Assembly (NCBI GenBank): GCA_010909165.1
Contig: MU008164.1
Location: forward strand, 868,001-932,000
Direction: 5' to 3'
DNA from: Anthoceros angustus
Lineage: Eukaryota > Streptophyta > Anthocerotopsida > Anthocerotales > Anthocerotaceae
Length of the DNA: 64,000 bases
Each line of letters opens with the position of its first letter. The stretch's first letter is position 1. Below the pieces are notes generated by a model. The model was not told the origin of the DNA. It ran no database searches and saw nothing but the letters and a program-made list of their open reading frames with translations. The position numbers and the translations under genes were made by a program. Below, one piece after another: positions 46,150 through 60,637 of this stretch.

Positions 46150-46970
46150 AGGGGAACGAAGTGAATGGATTCACAACTTCTATGCTACGTATCTTATATT
46201 CTTAGCTTAACTTTGGATAGTCTTAAGTTGTGTTGGCAGGCAATCTCTCTCAACACACATGCAGGGAGGACATCAAGAGAGCTTGTCCCATGTATATGAG
46301 GCAACATATGTACCTTTCATACGCATATCGAAGGACATGTTTGGCTAAATCATACTGCTTATTATAAGAATTCCTTTGTTGCTAAATCAAAGCCATATCA
46401 CAAGAATTCCTTTGTTTCACATCAATGAATAGGTTCATCCATGCATTAAACCAATAATGTTGAAAGGAGTGACATCCAGACATGGTTCATTGGAACTCCA
46501 CAGTCAAGGATCGGTTCTTGGATGGGGTGCCACCCATTTTCAGCTATAAATCATGCCCTTGTCTACTTAGTGTGCAGCCTGCCCGTGGGATGGATCAGTA
46601 CTTGGATGCGGTGCCACCCATTTTTAAAGGGTGGCCCAGGGGATAAATTAGTACTTGGAGGGGGTGCCATCCATTCTCAGCTATCGTCTTCGCAATGTGC
46701 CGGACCACCCATAAAACTCCAGTTGTTAGTGCCCTACGGGGTTCCTCCACAACCCCGCAAAACTCCAAATATGAGTGCCCTATGGGCTTACTCCAGATTA
46801 ACACTCATAGTGCAGACTTCAATGTATACTTCGAAATATCCATATAAAGTTTTCAAATTCTCTAAAAAAATTAATAATATCAAATCTAGCTTTTTATTAT
46901 TATCATAAAGACTTTATTTGAAAAGGTCTCCATACGAAAATACCATGGTGTGACCCAATTACTTACACAC
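46150..46970. repeat. Spacer with about 60-85-bp direct repeats
   Basis: The word GGATG(G/C)GGTGCCACCCATTTT recurs near 46519 and 46599, with a weaker GGAGGGGGTGCCATCCATTCTCAGCTAT at 46657. CTAAATCA(T/A)A and CAAGAATTCCTTTGTT words are also doubled at 46350-46420. No coding region is supported. Confidence 0.5.
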
Positions 46971-46974
46971 ATCC

Positions 46975-47095
46975 TTTTGATGAGTACGTATATATAGGCA
47001 TACCTTACATCCAGTTTTGATGAGTACGTATATATAGGCATACCTTACATCCAGTTTTGATGAGTACGTATATATAGGCATACCTTACATTAAAA
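46975..47095. repeat. 40-bp tandem repeat, about three copies
   Basis: The unit TTTTGATGAGTACGTATATA-TAGGCATACCTTACATCCAG is exactly repeated, with the last copy diverging after CTTACAT. One and a half copies also occur at 49377-49432. Confidence 0.9.
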
Positions 47096-47187
47096 GATAT
47101 GAGGTAGGCCTCACATTAGACTGTAATTTGGTACACCATGGCTAGCCCATAAAGGCATCAACTAAGAGGGTGGACCGAATATCTCTA

Positions 47188-47335
47188 GGGCAAATCTACC
47201 TATATGGTCAAATGCCTTGGCAGTCTAGGGCAGATCTACCTATACGGTCAAATACCTTGGTAGTCTAGAGCAGATCTACCTATATGGTCAAATGCCTTGG
47301 TAGTCTAGGGCTGATTTACCTATACGGTCAAAATG
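47188..47335. repeat. 40-bp minisatellite, four units
   Basis: Units read GGGCA(A/G)ATCTACCTATA(T/C)GG-TCAAAT(G/A)CCTTGG(C/T)AGTCTA. The fourth unit is cut near AAAATGCTGC, shortly before the hAT insertion. Six units lie in the other duplicate copy (49522-49713). Confidence 0.85.
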
Positions 47336-47357
47336 CTGCTTAGCGTCGTATGTACAC

Positions 47358-47793
47358 GTGGTGTCATTTTGACTAGTACTAGCTCGATCCGGGGCCTTTC
47401 GCTCATTCGGTCCGTACTAGCTTCGATCCGGGACCGCCTAGCTACGCTCGGTCCTTGCAGGACCGTGCTTTTGCACCCTTGGTCACTAAATATAATAAAT
47501 ATTAAATAAATAATTTATAAATAATATAATAATAATATAAATGTCTTGCAAGTGTCTTTTATGGCCATATCAATTATAAGATGGATCCATGTGTCCATAA
47601 TAAATATAAATCCTTGGATATAAAATTAAATAATTTACTAATTTTAAACTGGACCTTTTATGAACCCTCGGTCCCCTATCTTTTCGGGAACCGAGGGTGG
47701 GGACCGGACTCCTCAAGAACCTCCAATCCCATGTTTTTTTTAACACATGCCGGGACGGAACCGAGCTTGGGACGGGGTCAAAATGACACCCTG
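47358..47793. mobile_element. Non-autonomous hAT-type element, copy 3 (about 436 bp)
   Basis: Termini are GTGGTGTCATTTTGAC and GTCAAAATGACACCCTG, with 8-bp flanks ATGTACAC at 47350-47357 and 47794-47801. The duplicate segment at 49730-49737 has a single ATGTACAC and no insertion, a natural empty site. The interior resembles copies 1 and 2 (GGTCACTAAATATAATA, GGACCTTTTATGAAC, GGGAACCGAGGGTGGGG). Confidence 0.88.
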
Positions 47794-48481
47794 ATGTACA
47801 CCATGGCCTCACGTGATTACATTCATTTCGAAGTCAGTTTAAAAATCTTTCTACAGTCCACCCCCCCTAATTGGGATTAGTTCGGAGTGCCTTTAGAGGA
47901 GGTGTCCCGATTATATTTTTCCTATTTAAAAATATTAAAAATATTATAAATAAAAATACCCATAAAAAAATTTAAATTTTGATTGATAGGTTTCACTAAA
48001 AATAACTTCTACCACTTCTCTACTTAGTTGCTTGAAAGCTAGCACTCTCTCTAAGAAGCATTAAAAAACCTGTATCTATCATAAAGAAAAAAGCTTAGCT
48101 TAGGAGTCTTCAATCACACTCTATTGTGCTCTGAAGTAATCAATTCCTTTTTCCTTTTTTATTTTTTTTAATAAAAAAATAAAAAATCCTATTTAGGGAG
48201 ATGAAACTAACATGAATGCATGTTTCAAAAGCTCCTAATTATCATTTAGAGAAAAGTCTCATTTTTTACACTGTAAACTAAAGGGAGTAGAATTGGAGGT
48301 CCCATTTTATAGAGTTCCATTCAAAGAGGAATCCCATTTATAGAGTTCCCAATTATGGGGGGCCGACCGTATTTGGCAACTTTTGCGGAGCATACTCTAC
48401 AAGATACCGTCATCAATTGTCCCCCGGGTGATCCGTAAGCATGCACGTAACCACAGCAATGACTTTGTGCCGTTCACAGTT

Positions 48482-48556
48482 CTAATCCTTTCCAAAATCT
48501 GTGCTATAATGAGCACTGGACTCCAGCTTTTTGGCATCGTTGAGCTTTCGAACAGC
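48482..48556 (-). pseudogene. Extra copy of the last exon of RPT4
   Basis: These 75 bases encode the same 24 residues and TAG as the genuine exon at 50405-50479 (AVRKLNDAKKLESS...). There is one synonymous difference, CTG for CTT in a Leu codon. The acceptor TTTCTTGACAG is kept. It lies about 1.9 kb downstream of the genuine exon on the same strand, so it could in principle serve as an alternative terminal exon. Confidence 0.9.
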
Positions 48557-48574
48557 CTGTCAAGAAATGAACCG

Positions 48575-49376
48575 TTGGTCTAGTGTTTGGGAGAAAGATG
48601 TAATAATGAATAGGTTCTGTGATCGAAATCATGTCTTTTTAATAACTCAACTTTGTTGATTTTAAGGATGCTTGCATGGGCGCATGGGCAACTAACTTTG
48701 TTCATTTTAAGGACGCTGGCATTTCCTTAAAGCCCAAGTGGTTGCATTGAGTGCCATAAGGTTGAAGACCACGACTGGCGACCTTTTGGATGAGGGTCGA
48801 GACCCTAATCGTGTGGCGATCGACACCGTGAGCCAGGCCCAAGAATGATACTATTGAAGGCAGCAAGCAATGGAGGAGAACGACAACTTTGAGGCGGACG
48901 ATATGGACCGCCTCGAATATAGCGGTGGTACTTGACTTAGTTTGTGAGGCATGGATGAGTCGCCAGCCGCACTCTTCAATGACTATTGTCGATGCTGATG
49001 ACCACTTCCTCCTTTAGCAGTTGTTTGTTGCAATGTTCTCACGACCACTGAAATAAGATTCCTGCTAGTACAAGATTGTTTTCATTGTGTTCCACCACTT
49101 GAAAGTAGAAGTTTTCGGTTGTAATAAACATATGAAAATGGCAGCCCTCTATGCATAGACTAAAACGCAAACGGGCCCACACCCTACTGTGCTCCAGTTC
49201 TCGGGTGTAGACTTGAAAGTGCATCTTTTATCAAAGGTATGACCTCAGAAAGGGTGTGCGCATTATCGAAGTAGGGCAAATATGCTGTTCTAGAAAAGGT
49301 GTTCTTCGTGACAAGGGGGTGCTGTCTCGACCGAAGGGGGTTACTATATTCCCCCCCTTCAAAAATTATCATGTTC
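48575..49376. other. Spacer between the two RPT4 3' duplicates
   Basis: No supported gene. A plus-strand stretch near 48720-48830 (ALSAIRLKTTTGDLLDEG, RVAIDTVSQAQE) looks coding-like but has no recognised domain and stops quickly. A run of C residues lies at 49352-49359. Confidence 0.35.
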
Positions 49377-49521
49377 ATACCTTACATCCAGTTTTGATGA
49401 GTACGTATATATAGGCATACCTTACACTAAAAGATATGAGGTAGGCCTCACATTAGACTGTAATTTGGCACACCATGCTAGCCCATAAAGGCATCAACTA
49501 AGAGGGTGGATCGAATATCTC

Positions 49522-49713
49522 TAGGGCAAATCTACCTATATGGTCAAATGCCTTGGCAGTCTAGGGCAGATCTACCTATACGGTCAAATGCCCTAGTAGT
49601 CTAGAGCAGATCTACCTATATGGTCAAATGCCTTGGCAGTTTAGGGCACATCTACCTATACGGTCAAATGCCTTGGCAGTCTAGGGCAGATCTACCTATA
49701 CGGTCAAATGCCT
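49522..49713. repeat. 40-bp minisatellite, about five units
   Basis: Same unit as 47188-47335 (AGATCTACCTATACGGTCAA core). The units alternate between TATATGG and TATACGG, as in the other copy, which suggests an 80-bp higher-order period. Confidence 0.85.
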
Positions 49714-50404
49714 GCGGCCCAGCGTACGTATGTACACCATGGCCCCACGTGATTACATTCATTTCGAAGTCAGTTTAAAAAACTTTCTACAGTCCACCCC
49801 CCCTAATTAGGACTGGTTCGGAGTGACTTTAGAGGAGGTGTCCCGATTACATTTTTCCTATTTAAAAATATTAACATATTAAAAATAAAAAATACCCATA
49901 AAAAAGAAAATTTAAATTTTGATTGATAGGTTTCACTAAAAATAACTTCTACCACTTCTCTACTTAGTTGCTTGAAAGCTAGCACTCTCTCTAAGAAGCA
50001 TTAAAAAACCTGTACCTATCATAAAGAAAAAAGCTTAGCTTAGGAGTCTTCAATCACACTCTGTTGTGCTGTGAAGTAATCGATTCCTTTTTTCTTTAAG
50101 TAAAGAAATTAAAAATCCCATTTAAGGAGATGAAACTAACATGAATGTAGGTTTCAAAAGGTCCGAATTATTATTTAGAGAAAAGTTCCATTTTTTACAC
50201 TGTAAACTAAAGGGAGTAGGATTGAAGGTCCCATTTAATCCCATTTAGAGAGGAATCCCATTTATAGAGTTCCCAATTATGGGGGGCCGACTGTATTTGG
50301 CAACTTTTGCGGAGCATCCTTTACAAGATACCGTATCAATTGTCCCCCGGGTGATCCGTAAGCATGCACGTAACCACAGAAATGACTTTGTGCCGTTCAC
50401 AGTT

Positions 50405-52546
<2,142 letters not shown>

Positions 52547-52769
52547 GTGTTCCTCTGCGTCAGGCACCCTAAACTTGCGAGGTGTGGACTGTATGTTAAA
52601 AACTTTAACATATCCATTTCTCTGTGAAAGTCCTACCTACATAATATTGCCTATAGAGGGCTACCTATGAGAGTTTGCCCTAGGAAGTCGTCGTCTTCTA
52701 TTTAGGGTATCAGATCGAAAATTCCTTCCTTTCTGCCTCCCAGCTCAGGCTTCGGCAGCGCTCGGCAAG
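52547..52769. promoter_or_regulatory. Divergent promoter between RPT4 and RPSA
   Basis: Only 223 bases separate the two start codons, which point away from each other. The interval contains CTATTTAGGGTATC (its complement has ACCCTAAA, telo-box-like) near 52698 and several TACCTA(C/T) words. A CT-rich stretch (TTCCTTCCTTTCTGCC) lies just before RPSA. No TATA box is evident. Shared control is inferred from spacing. Confidence 0.6.
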
Positions 52770-54225
<1,456 letters not shown>

Positions 54226-55414
54226 TTGCAGTTTGATACACGCTCGAGTTTTGTAGCTTGTTGCTCATCTTGCCGGGAAGACAGACAGATAAGTTAGTAA
54301 GTACTGTGGTACCTTTAATGTATTAGTTGACGTGCGAGATCCTGGTAAGCTGCCACAATTTTGTTTCCTCTCAGTTCTAGAGGCTGTGAATTCGCAGTCG
54401 ATTGCATTTGCACTGGCAAGTTGTTTCGTGCCTACCAAGTGGTAGACCGGAGTTTTACTTAAATGCGGGTCTGCCCTTGCTGATGTCCTTAGCTTGAAGA
54501 TCCGTGATTTCGCCCTCAAACGGCCTAGGAACCTGTACTACTAATAGATTACGTCATCATTACCTGGCACAGTGATACCTGCGGCAGGCAGGGGATGGGG
54601 CACAGACCCGGCGGGCGTATGGATATGGTGTCCCCACCCTGTATGATGGACTACAGCATCCCGACATCCACTTATGAGTTGAAAGATGCATCCACTTTGA
54701 GATGAAAGATGCATCCACTTTGAGATGAAAGGTGCATCCACTTTGAAATGAAAGATGCTTGAATGTACCAGGTAGCTTGACAGTTAGCGCGTATCACATT
54801 GCCGGATAAGACGTCCCCACCCTCTACCGGAACCCTTTTAACATTCGCCATATCCACTTTGAGATTAAAGGTGCGTGAATGCAGCAGATGGCTTGACAGC
54901 AAGAGCATTCGCGCAAGGCCTACTGGTACCGGAGAAGACCAGACCATCACCATTCACATATGTGGAATCGGATCAGGTTTGTTTGAGGTCCAACCAGGTG
55001 GAATCATGTGATTCGTACCCGTTCACGTTCAACGACGCAAGCACGGTAGCGCGCAACAGGCCAAGATGTGACTGTTAGACACCATCCAACCTTCGTGAGG
55101 TATAACACATAGCACTTATTGCAAATTTACTAATGCAACACAGAGGTGCCTATCTCTCTCTACTTATTCAATAACCTGCCCCTTTCATCCAAAGTGGGAG
55201 ACAAACGTAGGGCTTGCAGAGAAACATTCAGAGAACCTTCACAAAATAGCTTCGAGATTGAGTGAAAGATAATTATAGGTAGAGTGCACCTACATCTATA
55301 TAATACTGTTACACGTCAATAATCAACCCTGCAGACGGCAGCCAAAATCAAACAATTTACAAAGCCGGACTCCTACATTATAGTACAGGAAGACGGACTT
55401 GCACATTGAATGTA
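54226..55414. repeat. Intergenic with 24-bp tandem repeat
   Basis: GATGCATCCACTTTGAGATGAAA is repeated about 3.5 times at 54682-54765. A longer related block, with (G/T)GCTTGACAG and CTTTGAGATTAAAGG, recurs at about 54850-54910. The rest has no gene signal. The left part is presumably the RPSA 3' UTR, the right part that of the coiled-coil gene. Confidence 0.6.
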
Positions 55415-57765
55415 CTAGGCCGGCACAGGCTCAGTGGAGAGATCGATCCCTGCATCCAGCACCAGCTGTCGTGCGAGGTTGGCGAGGCTGGCCATGGCAT
55501 CCCCCATGAGCTCCAGGGCAGCGTCCCCGTTGTGTATGCCCGTCATGTTGCTCAGCAGCCTGGAGAGGTTAGGCCCCGTCTCCACTACCTTTGGCCGCGG
55601 GGCGGCCACCACTGCGGGCTCGCCCATGCTCGCCGTGGCCACCAGCTCCTGGCTCAGCTCAGCTAATCTGTGCAAGGCAGACATAGCCGTCTCGGCCTCC
55701 AGCTTGGCCAGCTCCAGCTCCAGCTTCTCCACCTCCGCCATCGCCGGCTCCGCCTGCATCCCCACCTCCTCCAGCCGCGTCAGCTGCAACGCGGCCACCA
55801 CGGAGGGTTTCACCTCCTGCTCCTTCATCACCAAGGCCCGCTGCGCGTTCAGCAGCTCCTCGTTCTTCTCCTTTAAACACTCCTTCACGGCCTCCAGCTC
55901 CGCCTCCACCTCCTTCCTCCGCAGCTCATTCCCCACGGACTGCTCGTACAGCCGCTGCAGCTGCAGCTCCGTCTCCAGCAGCGCGCGGTTTGCCGCGAAC
56001 ACGTCGCAGTTGGCCTGGATCAGCAGCGACCCTTCATCCGACCTCACTGAGGGAAGTCCCATGGAAGAAGACGACTCCACCAGCAGCCTGGACAGAGAGC
56101 TGATCTGCTCCACCACGGAGGTAGCCTCCGCCAGCCGCATCTTGCTCTCCTGCAAATCTCCCTGCATCAGCACCATCTGGTCGTCCTTCTCCTGCAAAGC
56201 CAGCATTGTCCCCGCCAGCTGCTGCTCTTTGCTCTTGAGCACTACCCGCACCTCCGCTACCTCCTTCTCCAGCCCCTTGATCCGCCTTTCCGCCACAGCC
56301 AGCTCCTGGCTTTTATCCTCCACCACGCGCCTCACATCCGCGAACTCCAACTTCAACTCCTCGATCTCCATCTTGCTCGCCTCCAACTCCACCTCCTTCG
56401 CCTGCAAAGCAACATTCACCTTCACCAGCTCCTTCTCCCGCAACCCTAGCTCCGCCTTCAATTCCTTCACTTCCTTCACCGCCATGGCCAGCCCCTCTCG
56501 CTCCCACACCAGCTCCATCTTCACAACCCCGGCTCCTTCTTCTCCTCCTCCAGCCTCACCTCCAGGGCCTTGTACGCGCTCTGCCAGGACTGCACCTCCT
56601 CCCTGGCCTCCGCCAGCCGCTTCACGCTGGCCTCCAGCTGCTCCGCCTGCGCCTTAATTGTCTTCTTCTGCTCCCGCAGCAGCTCCCCCTGCCGACCGAG
56701 CTTCCCCCGCTGCTCCTCCACTACGTTCTTGAACGTGGCCACGGACTTCTGGCTCTCCCGCAGTTCTCCCTCAACCTCCTTCATCACAGCCTTCGCCATA
56801 GCCACCTCCCGCCTTGCCTCCTCCCCGCCTTCCCGCTGCCCCCGCACCTCCGCCTCCAGCCGCTTGATCTCCTCCCCGGCCTGGAGCCAAGCCACAACCT
56901 TCCCCTCCAGCTCCCTCGCCGTCTCATCCAACACCACCTCCTTGTCCTTCAGCTCCCGCTCCAGCGACAGCACTCTCCGCTCCTGCTCCTGCATCATCCC
57001 CCGCATCCTCTCCATCCCCGTGGACTGCTCCTTCACGGTCTTTATGCTTCCCCGCAGCTCCACATCCTTGGCCTTCAGCGCCTCGGCCACCATCGCCAGC
57101 TCCACGTCCTTCTCCTTAACCAAGCCCTGAAGCCTTCCCAGCTCCTTCTCCCTCACCCCGAGCGCGGCCTGCGCCACCCCGATCTCAGACTCCCGCTCCT
57201 GCAGCATCCGCTTGGCCTTCTGCAGCTCCCCGGCCTGCACAGCCAGCCGCTTCTGGGACCGGCTCACTTCCGTCTTCCTGTCGTCGTAGGTGGAGCGCAC
57301 AGCCATGAGCTCCTGCTCCCACTTGTGCAGCTCGGCGCGGGACATCTGCACCTCCCACTGGTCCGCCTTGAGCGCCTTCTCGGCCGCCCGGAGCTCCTCC
57401 TCCTTACTCCGCAAAGCCGCCAGGGCCTCGTTCAGATCCACCTCCAGCGCGTTCACTGCAACCTCCAGGGCCCGGCTCTCGGCTTCCCCGGCTGCAGGCC
57501 GCCGCTGGAACAGGCGCTCCAGGGCCTCCCGCACCGGGTCCCCCTGCCCGCTCCCTGCCGGAGGCGAGCTCGGCTTGTCCAGCACTGCGCGGACCTGCAT
57601 CCGCTGCTGCTGCTGCCGCTCCTGCTGCCGCCATCGCCGAGCTCCTCCAACTGTTCCCACTCCCACTCCCAGCCCCAGAGGCACACGCTGCGCGTGTCCT
57701 TGCTGCAACCCGCGACTGCCATTGCAACCCACCACCACAGCGCGTCCCGTCGCTACAGCCGCCAT
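55415..57765 (-). CDS. Plastid-targeted long coiled-coil protein (MRC/PII1-like?), frame interrupted
   Basis: The ATG at 57765 (MAAVATGRAVVVG) starts a Ser/Arg/Gly-rich leader that looks like a chloroplast transit peptide. Heptad-rich Lys/Glu/Leu coiled coil follows to 56521. There the frame stops, and the coil resumes at once in another frame to the stop at 55415 (end IDLSTEPVPA). One extra G in the GGGG run near 56527 would join the two into about 780 residues. That length and layout resemble the Arabidopsis myosin-resembling chloroplast protein (MRC/PII1), involved in starch granule initiation. The link rests on architecture only. The GC-rich coding sequence also opens long antisense frames, which I discount. 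Confidence 0.6.
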
Positions 57766-58390
57766 CGCCGTCCGGTCGCTCAAGCTTTCATGCCCAGGTT
57801 CGTCTCCACTCGTCTCTTTAACTTGCACACGGCCCAGTCGTCGGGCGTCGGGCTCCACAAATTCGTCTCGCCCCTGTCACCGGCTCATTCGGGCCACGCC
57901 ACCTGTCTCACCACACGCCTCCCGGTCACGCTCACCGCCTACGCCGGTTTGCCTGTTGCATACATTGGACTGGACAACTTGGCTGGAGTGTGGACATGGA
58001 CCGTCTGCCTTCTCTGGTCTTCGTGCTCCCATTGATTTGCGAAGAGGGCGGCCTTACGTGGAACTGTCTGAATCAGAAAGGGAATATTAAATTAGAGAGG
58101 ATCGCATTATTAAGAATAAGGGTGGGTAGACATCAACGGATGACGTGTCATGGTGCGATGGGCAGGGACATGTGCAATTGACATATCTCATGTCAGGATG
58201 AAGAGACAAAATAAGAGTTAGTTCACCATCCTCGAGGTTGCAACCACCAGGTAAGTAATATGTAGACTACCGATGTCGGCAGCGGCAGTGTAATCTGTTC
58301 AGACAAGAAATTGAGACTGAAAGCTGTCGTACCTTGCACAATTAGGCTGCAGGACTCTCGTAATTTGCTTCATTTTCTCCTTTGCAGACC
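57766..58390. promoter_or_regulatory. Divergent intergenic region, coiled-coil gene / GT47 gene
   Basis: These 625 bases lie between two outward-facing start codons. The left side is GC-rich, continuing the coding composition, and turns AT-rich after 58060. A plus-strand TTTTCTCCTTTGCAG at 58372-58386 just before the GT47 ATG could be an acceptor of a 5' UTR intron. No core promoter element is clear. Confidence 0.35.
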
Positions 58391-60589
58391 ATGGAAGGGA
58401 GGAACCGGCCTCTGCTGCGGAAGGGAGTGATGGGGGCACCCTCAGCTTCTTGCATCCCGTCTTCCTGGCTGGAAGGCATTGTGCTGGTTGTCATGACCTT
58501 CACCTGTGAGTGACAATTCTGCTGTGGGTCGTGGGTGAGGCAGTGTGAAAGAATGAGGGTGCCTGAGCTGTGGATTGAGAGTTCGTGAAAGTGTGCAGGC
58601 ACGCGCTGGGTGGACCATGCGTGGGAGGGAGGAGGAGGAGGGGCCGGGAAGGGGAGCCCCAATTTGGTGTTACACTCGGGGTACAAGAAGTTCGGTAGCC
58701 TGGAGGATGCGTTGGGGGAGCAGGCTGGATGGGTTGGGAGGACCTTGTCTCTCAGAGTGTATGTGTATGAGGAGGAGGAGGTGGAAGGGTTGAAGAAACT
58801 GGTGGCCGGGCGTGACCACAGAATAGAGGAGAGGCGGTGTGAGGCTGGGCAGTGGGGGACGCAGGTCCTGAGCTCGTTCTTGTGCTTGGTTTGTGTGCCT
58901 TGGGCAATGTTGGGTGCAGGGTATTGACAGGGAATTGGTGCAGGTGAAAATCCATAAGTTTCTTCTCAACTCAGAGGTGCGGACTAGGGACAAGGACAAG
59001 GCTCACCTCTTCTTTGTTCCTGCCTACATCAAGTGCGTGCGCATGGCAGGTGGTCTTTCTGATAAGGAAATCAATAGCACCTTTGTGGAGGTGCGAAGTT
59101 CTCACCTGTTCAGAATGTTGGCAGGCAACCAGGCGCTGCTGCAGCTATCTCTCATGTCGTGCTTGCCGTTTCCTCCAGGTGCTGCAGCAAATGCCCTACT
59201 TTAGACGGTCTGGTGGGAGGGACCATGTTTTTGTGTTCCCAAGGTACATGGTTTGGCTGTGGGCGACAGGGCTTCTGCACTTTTGCTCCACTTCTCAAGC
59301 TGCTCACATTGTCCCAAGCACATGGTTTAAACAATCTGTGATCCGCTAGCTTTGCTGGTCGTGTCGAGCAAAGTGCTTAGCTCAGCTTGGACACAATTTG
59401 TTGTGCCGGTGGGGACATGCAGTGGAGCTGGTGCGCACCTGTTCAAAGACTGGGCTGTCTTTCTCAATCGCTCAATCTTCCTTACACCGGAGGTAAGGTT
59501 GGAACATCTTTCTGTTACGTCCTTGTACGTCTTCCCGAAGTTAGTCCATGTAGTAGGTTCTCTGCATGAGATCCTGTTTCTGGTCTGCATGCAGGGTGAT
59601 AGAACGGACAAGCGGGGCACCAGTGCTTTCAATACTTGGAAGGATATCATCATCCCAGGAAATGTTGATAATGGGATACCTATGCACAATTCCTCGGTAC
59701 ACGAGGTACTCAAGCCCGTGGCTCTTGCACGACGCAAGTATCTTGCAAATTTTCTTGGGCGTGCCCAGGGAAAAGCTGGACGGCTCAAGATTGTTGAACT
59801 TGGGAAACAGTTTCCTGAACAGGTTCTGCACTGTCCTGGAATGTTCCTGTGGTGGAGGAAGAGAAAGCAAAGATAAGATGTAGGTTTACCTGGGATGTGC
59901 AATCTTTTTTTTTTGCAGTTGGATGCCCCAATTTTGCAGCTCACAGGACCTGCGAAGCTCGGGCAAAAAGCTTACCTGGAGAGATTGAAAGATGCAAAAT
60001 TCTGCCTAGCGCCTAGAGGGGAATCGTCTTGGACTCTCCGGTTCTACGAGTCTTTCTTTGTGGTAACTCTCCCCGCTCACTGGGTTCATATGCTGAGGCA
60101 GTCTTCGCCGCTGGAACTTGACATGTCTGCATGTTTTAGGAATGCGTACCAGTCATTCTTTCAGATCAAATCGAGCTGCCATTTCAAACCCTCCTCGACT
60201 ACGCATCATTTTCGATCAAGTGGCCTGCCACAAGAATTGACGAGAGTTTGCTTCAGTATCTGGCATCCATACCAGGTATTACCATGAAATAAGTCTTCCC
60301 TAGAATGCTAATTCGGCAAGTGCACAGCTCACCCAGCTTGATTTTATTTCTCATGTCAGATAGAGAGGTTGAGAAGCTGCTTCGCAGAGGACGACAAGTG
60401 CGCTGCTTGTGGGTGTATGGCCCAGATTCCGAACCATGCACAGCCATGACTGGCATTCTCTGGGAACTTGAGCAAAAAGTGAGAATGTTCCAGCAGTCTG
60501 CTGAGACATTCTGGCTACACAATGGGTCCGTTGTAGATCGGCACCTACGACCCATGAGGGATTGGACATTCCCTCTTCCGCTGCCATGA
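58391..60589 (+). CDS. Exostosin-family glycosyltransferase (GT47)
   Basis: GT47 enzymes are Golgi type II membrane proteins that build wall polysaccharides or glycosylate wall proteins. Nine exons (58391-58505, 58599-58864, 58920-59090, 59179-59243, 59423-59492, 59595-59822, 59919-60062, 60140-60275, 60360-60589) total 1,425 nt, or 474 aa, all GT-AG. A short hydrophobic stretch (GIVLVVMTF, residues about 29-37) may anchor it. Exostosin blocks follow: LRVYVYEEEEVEG, HLFFVPAYIKCVRM, QQMPYFRRSGGRDHVFVFPSGAGAHLF in part, RTDKRGTSAFNTWKDIIIPG, KFCLAPRGESSWTLRFYE, ECVPVILSDQIELPFQ. The substrate is not predictable from sequence. Confidence 0.9.
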
Positions 60590-60637
60590 TGTCTGCTGGC
60601 TTGCGGAGTGTGAACAAGTTTCAGGCGAGGACTAAGA

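Larger units (their letters stand above)
47010..48574. repeat. Tandem duplication of the RPT4 3' region, distal copy
   Basis: This matches 49377-50492 in the same orientation from the 40-bp repeat through the last RPT4 exon and ends in TGTCAAGAAATGAA. Removing the hAT insertion (47358-47793) and its target duplication leaves the same length (about 1.12 kb). About 800 bases separate the copies. Confidence 0.85.

Noticed and set aside
56530-56571. 41-base intron joining the two coiled-coil frames
   Set aside because: It has GT...AG ends and keeps frame, but it is far shorter than any other intron here and has no pyrimidine tract.
55434-56657. 407-codon plus-strand Ser-rich open frame
   Set aside because: It is the antisense of the GC-rich coiled-coil gene. 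Leu/Glu codons on one strand give open Ser-rich frames on the other.
57290-58090. Plus-strand open frames of 236-266 codons
   Set aside because: Antisense of the same coiled-coil gene's N-terminal coding region; no domain or splice context.
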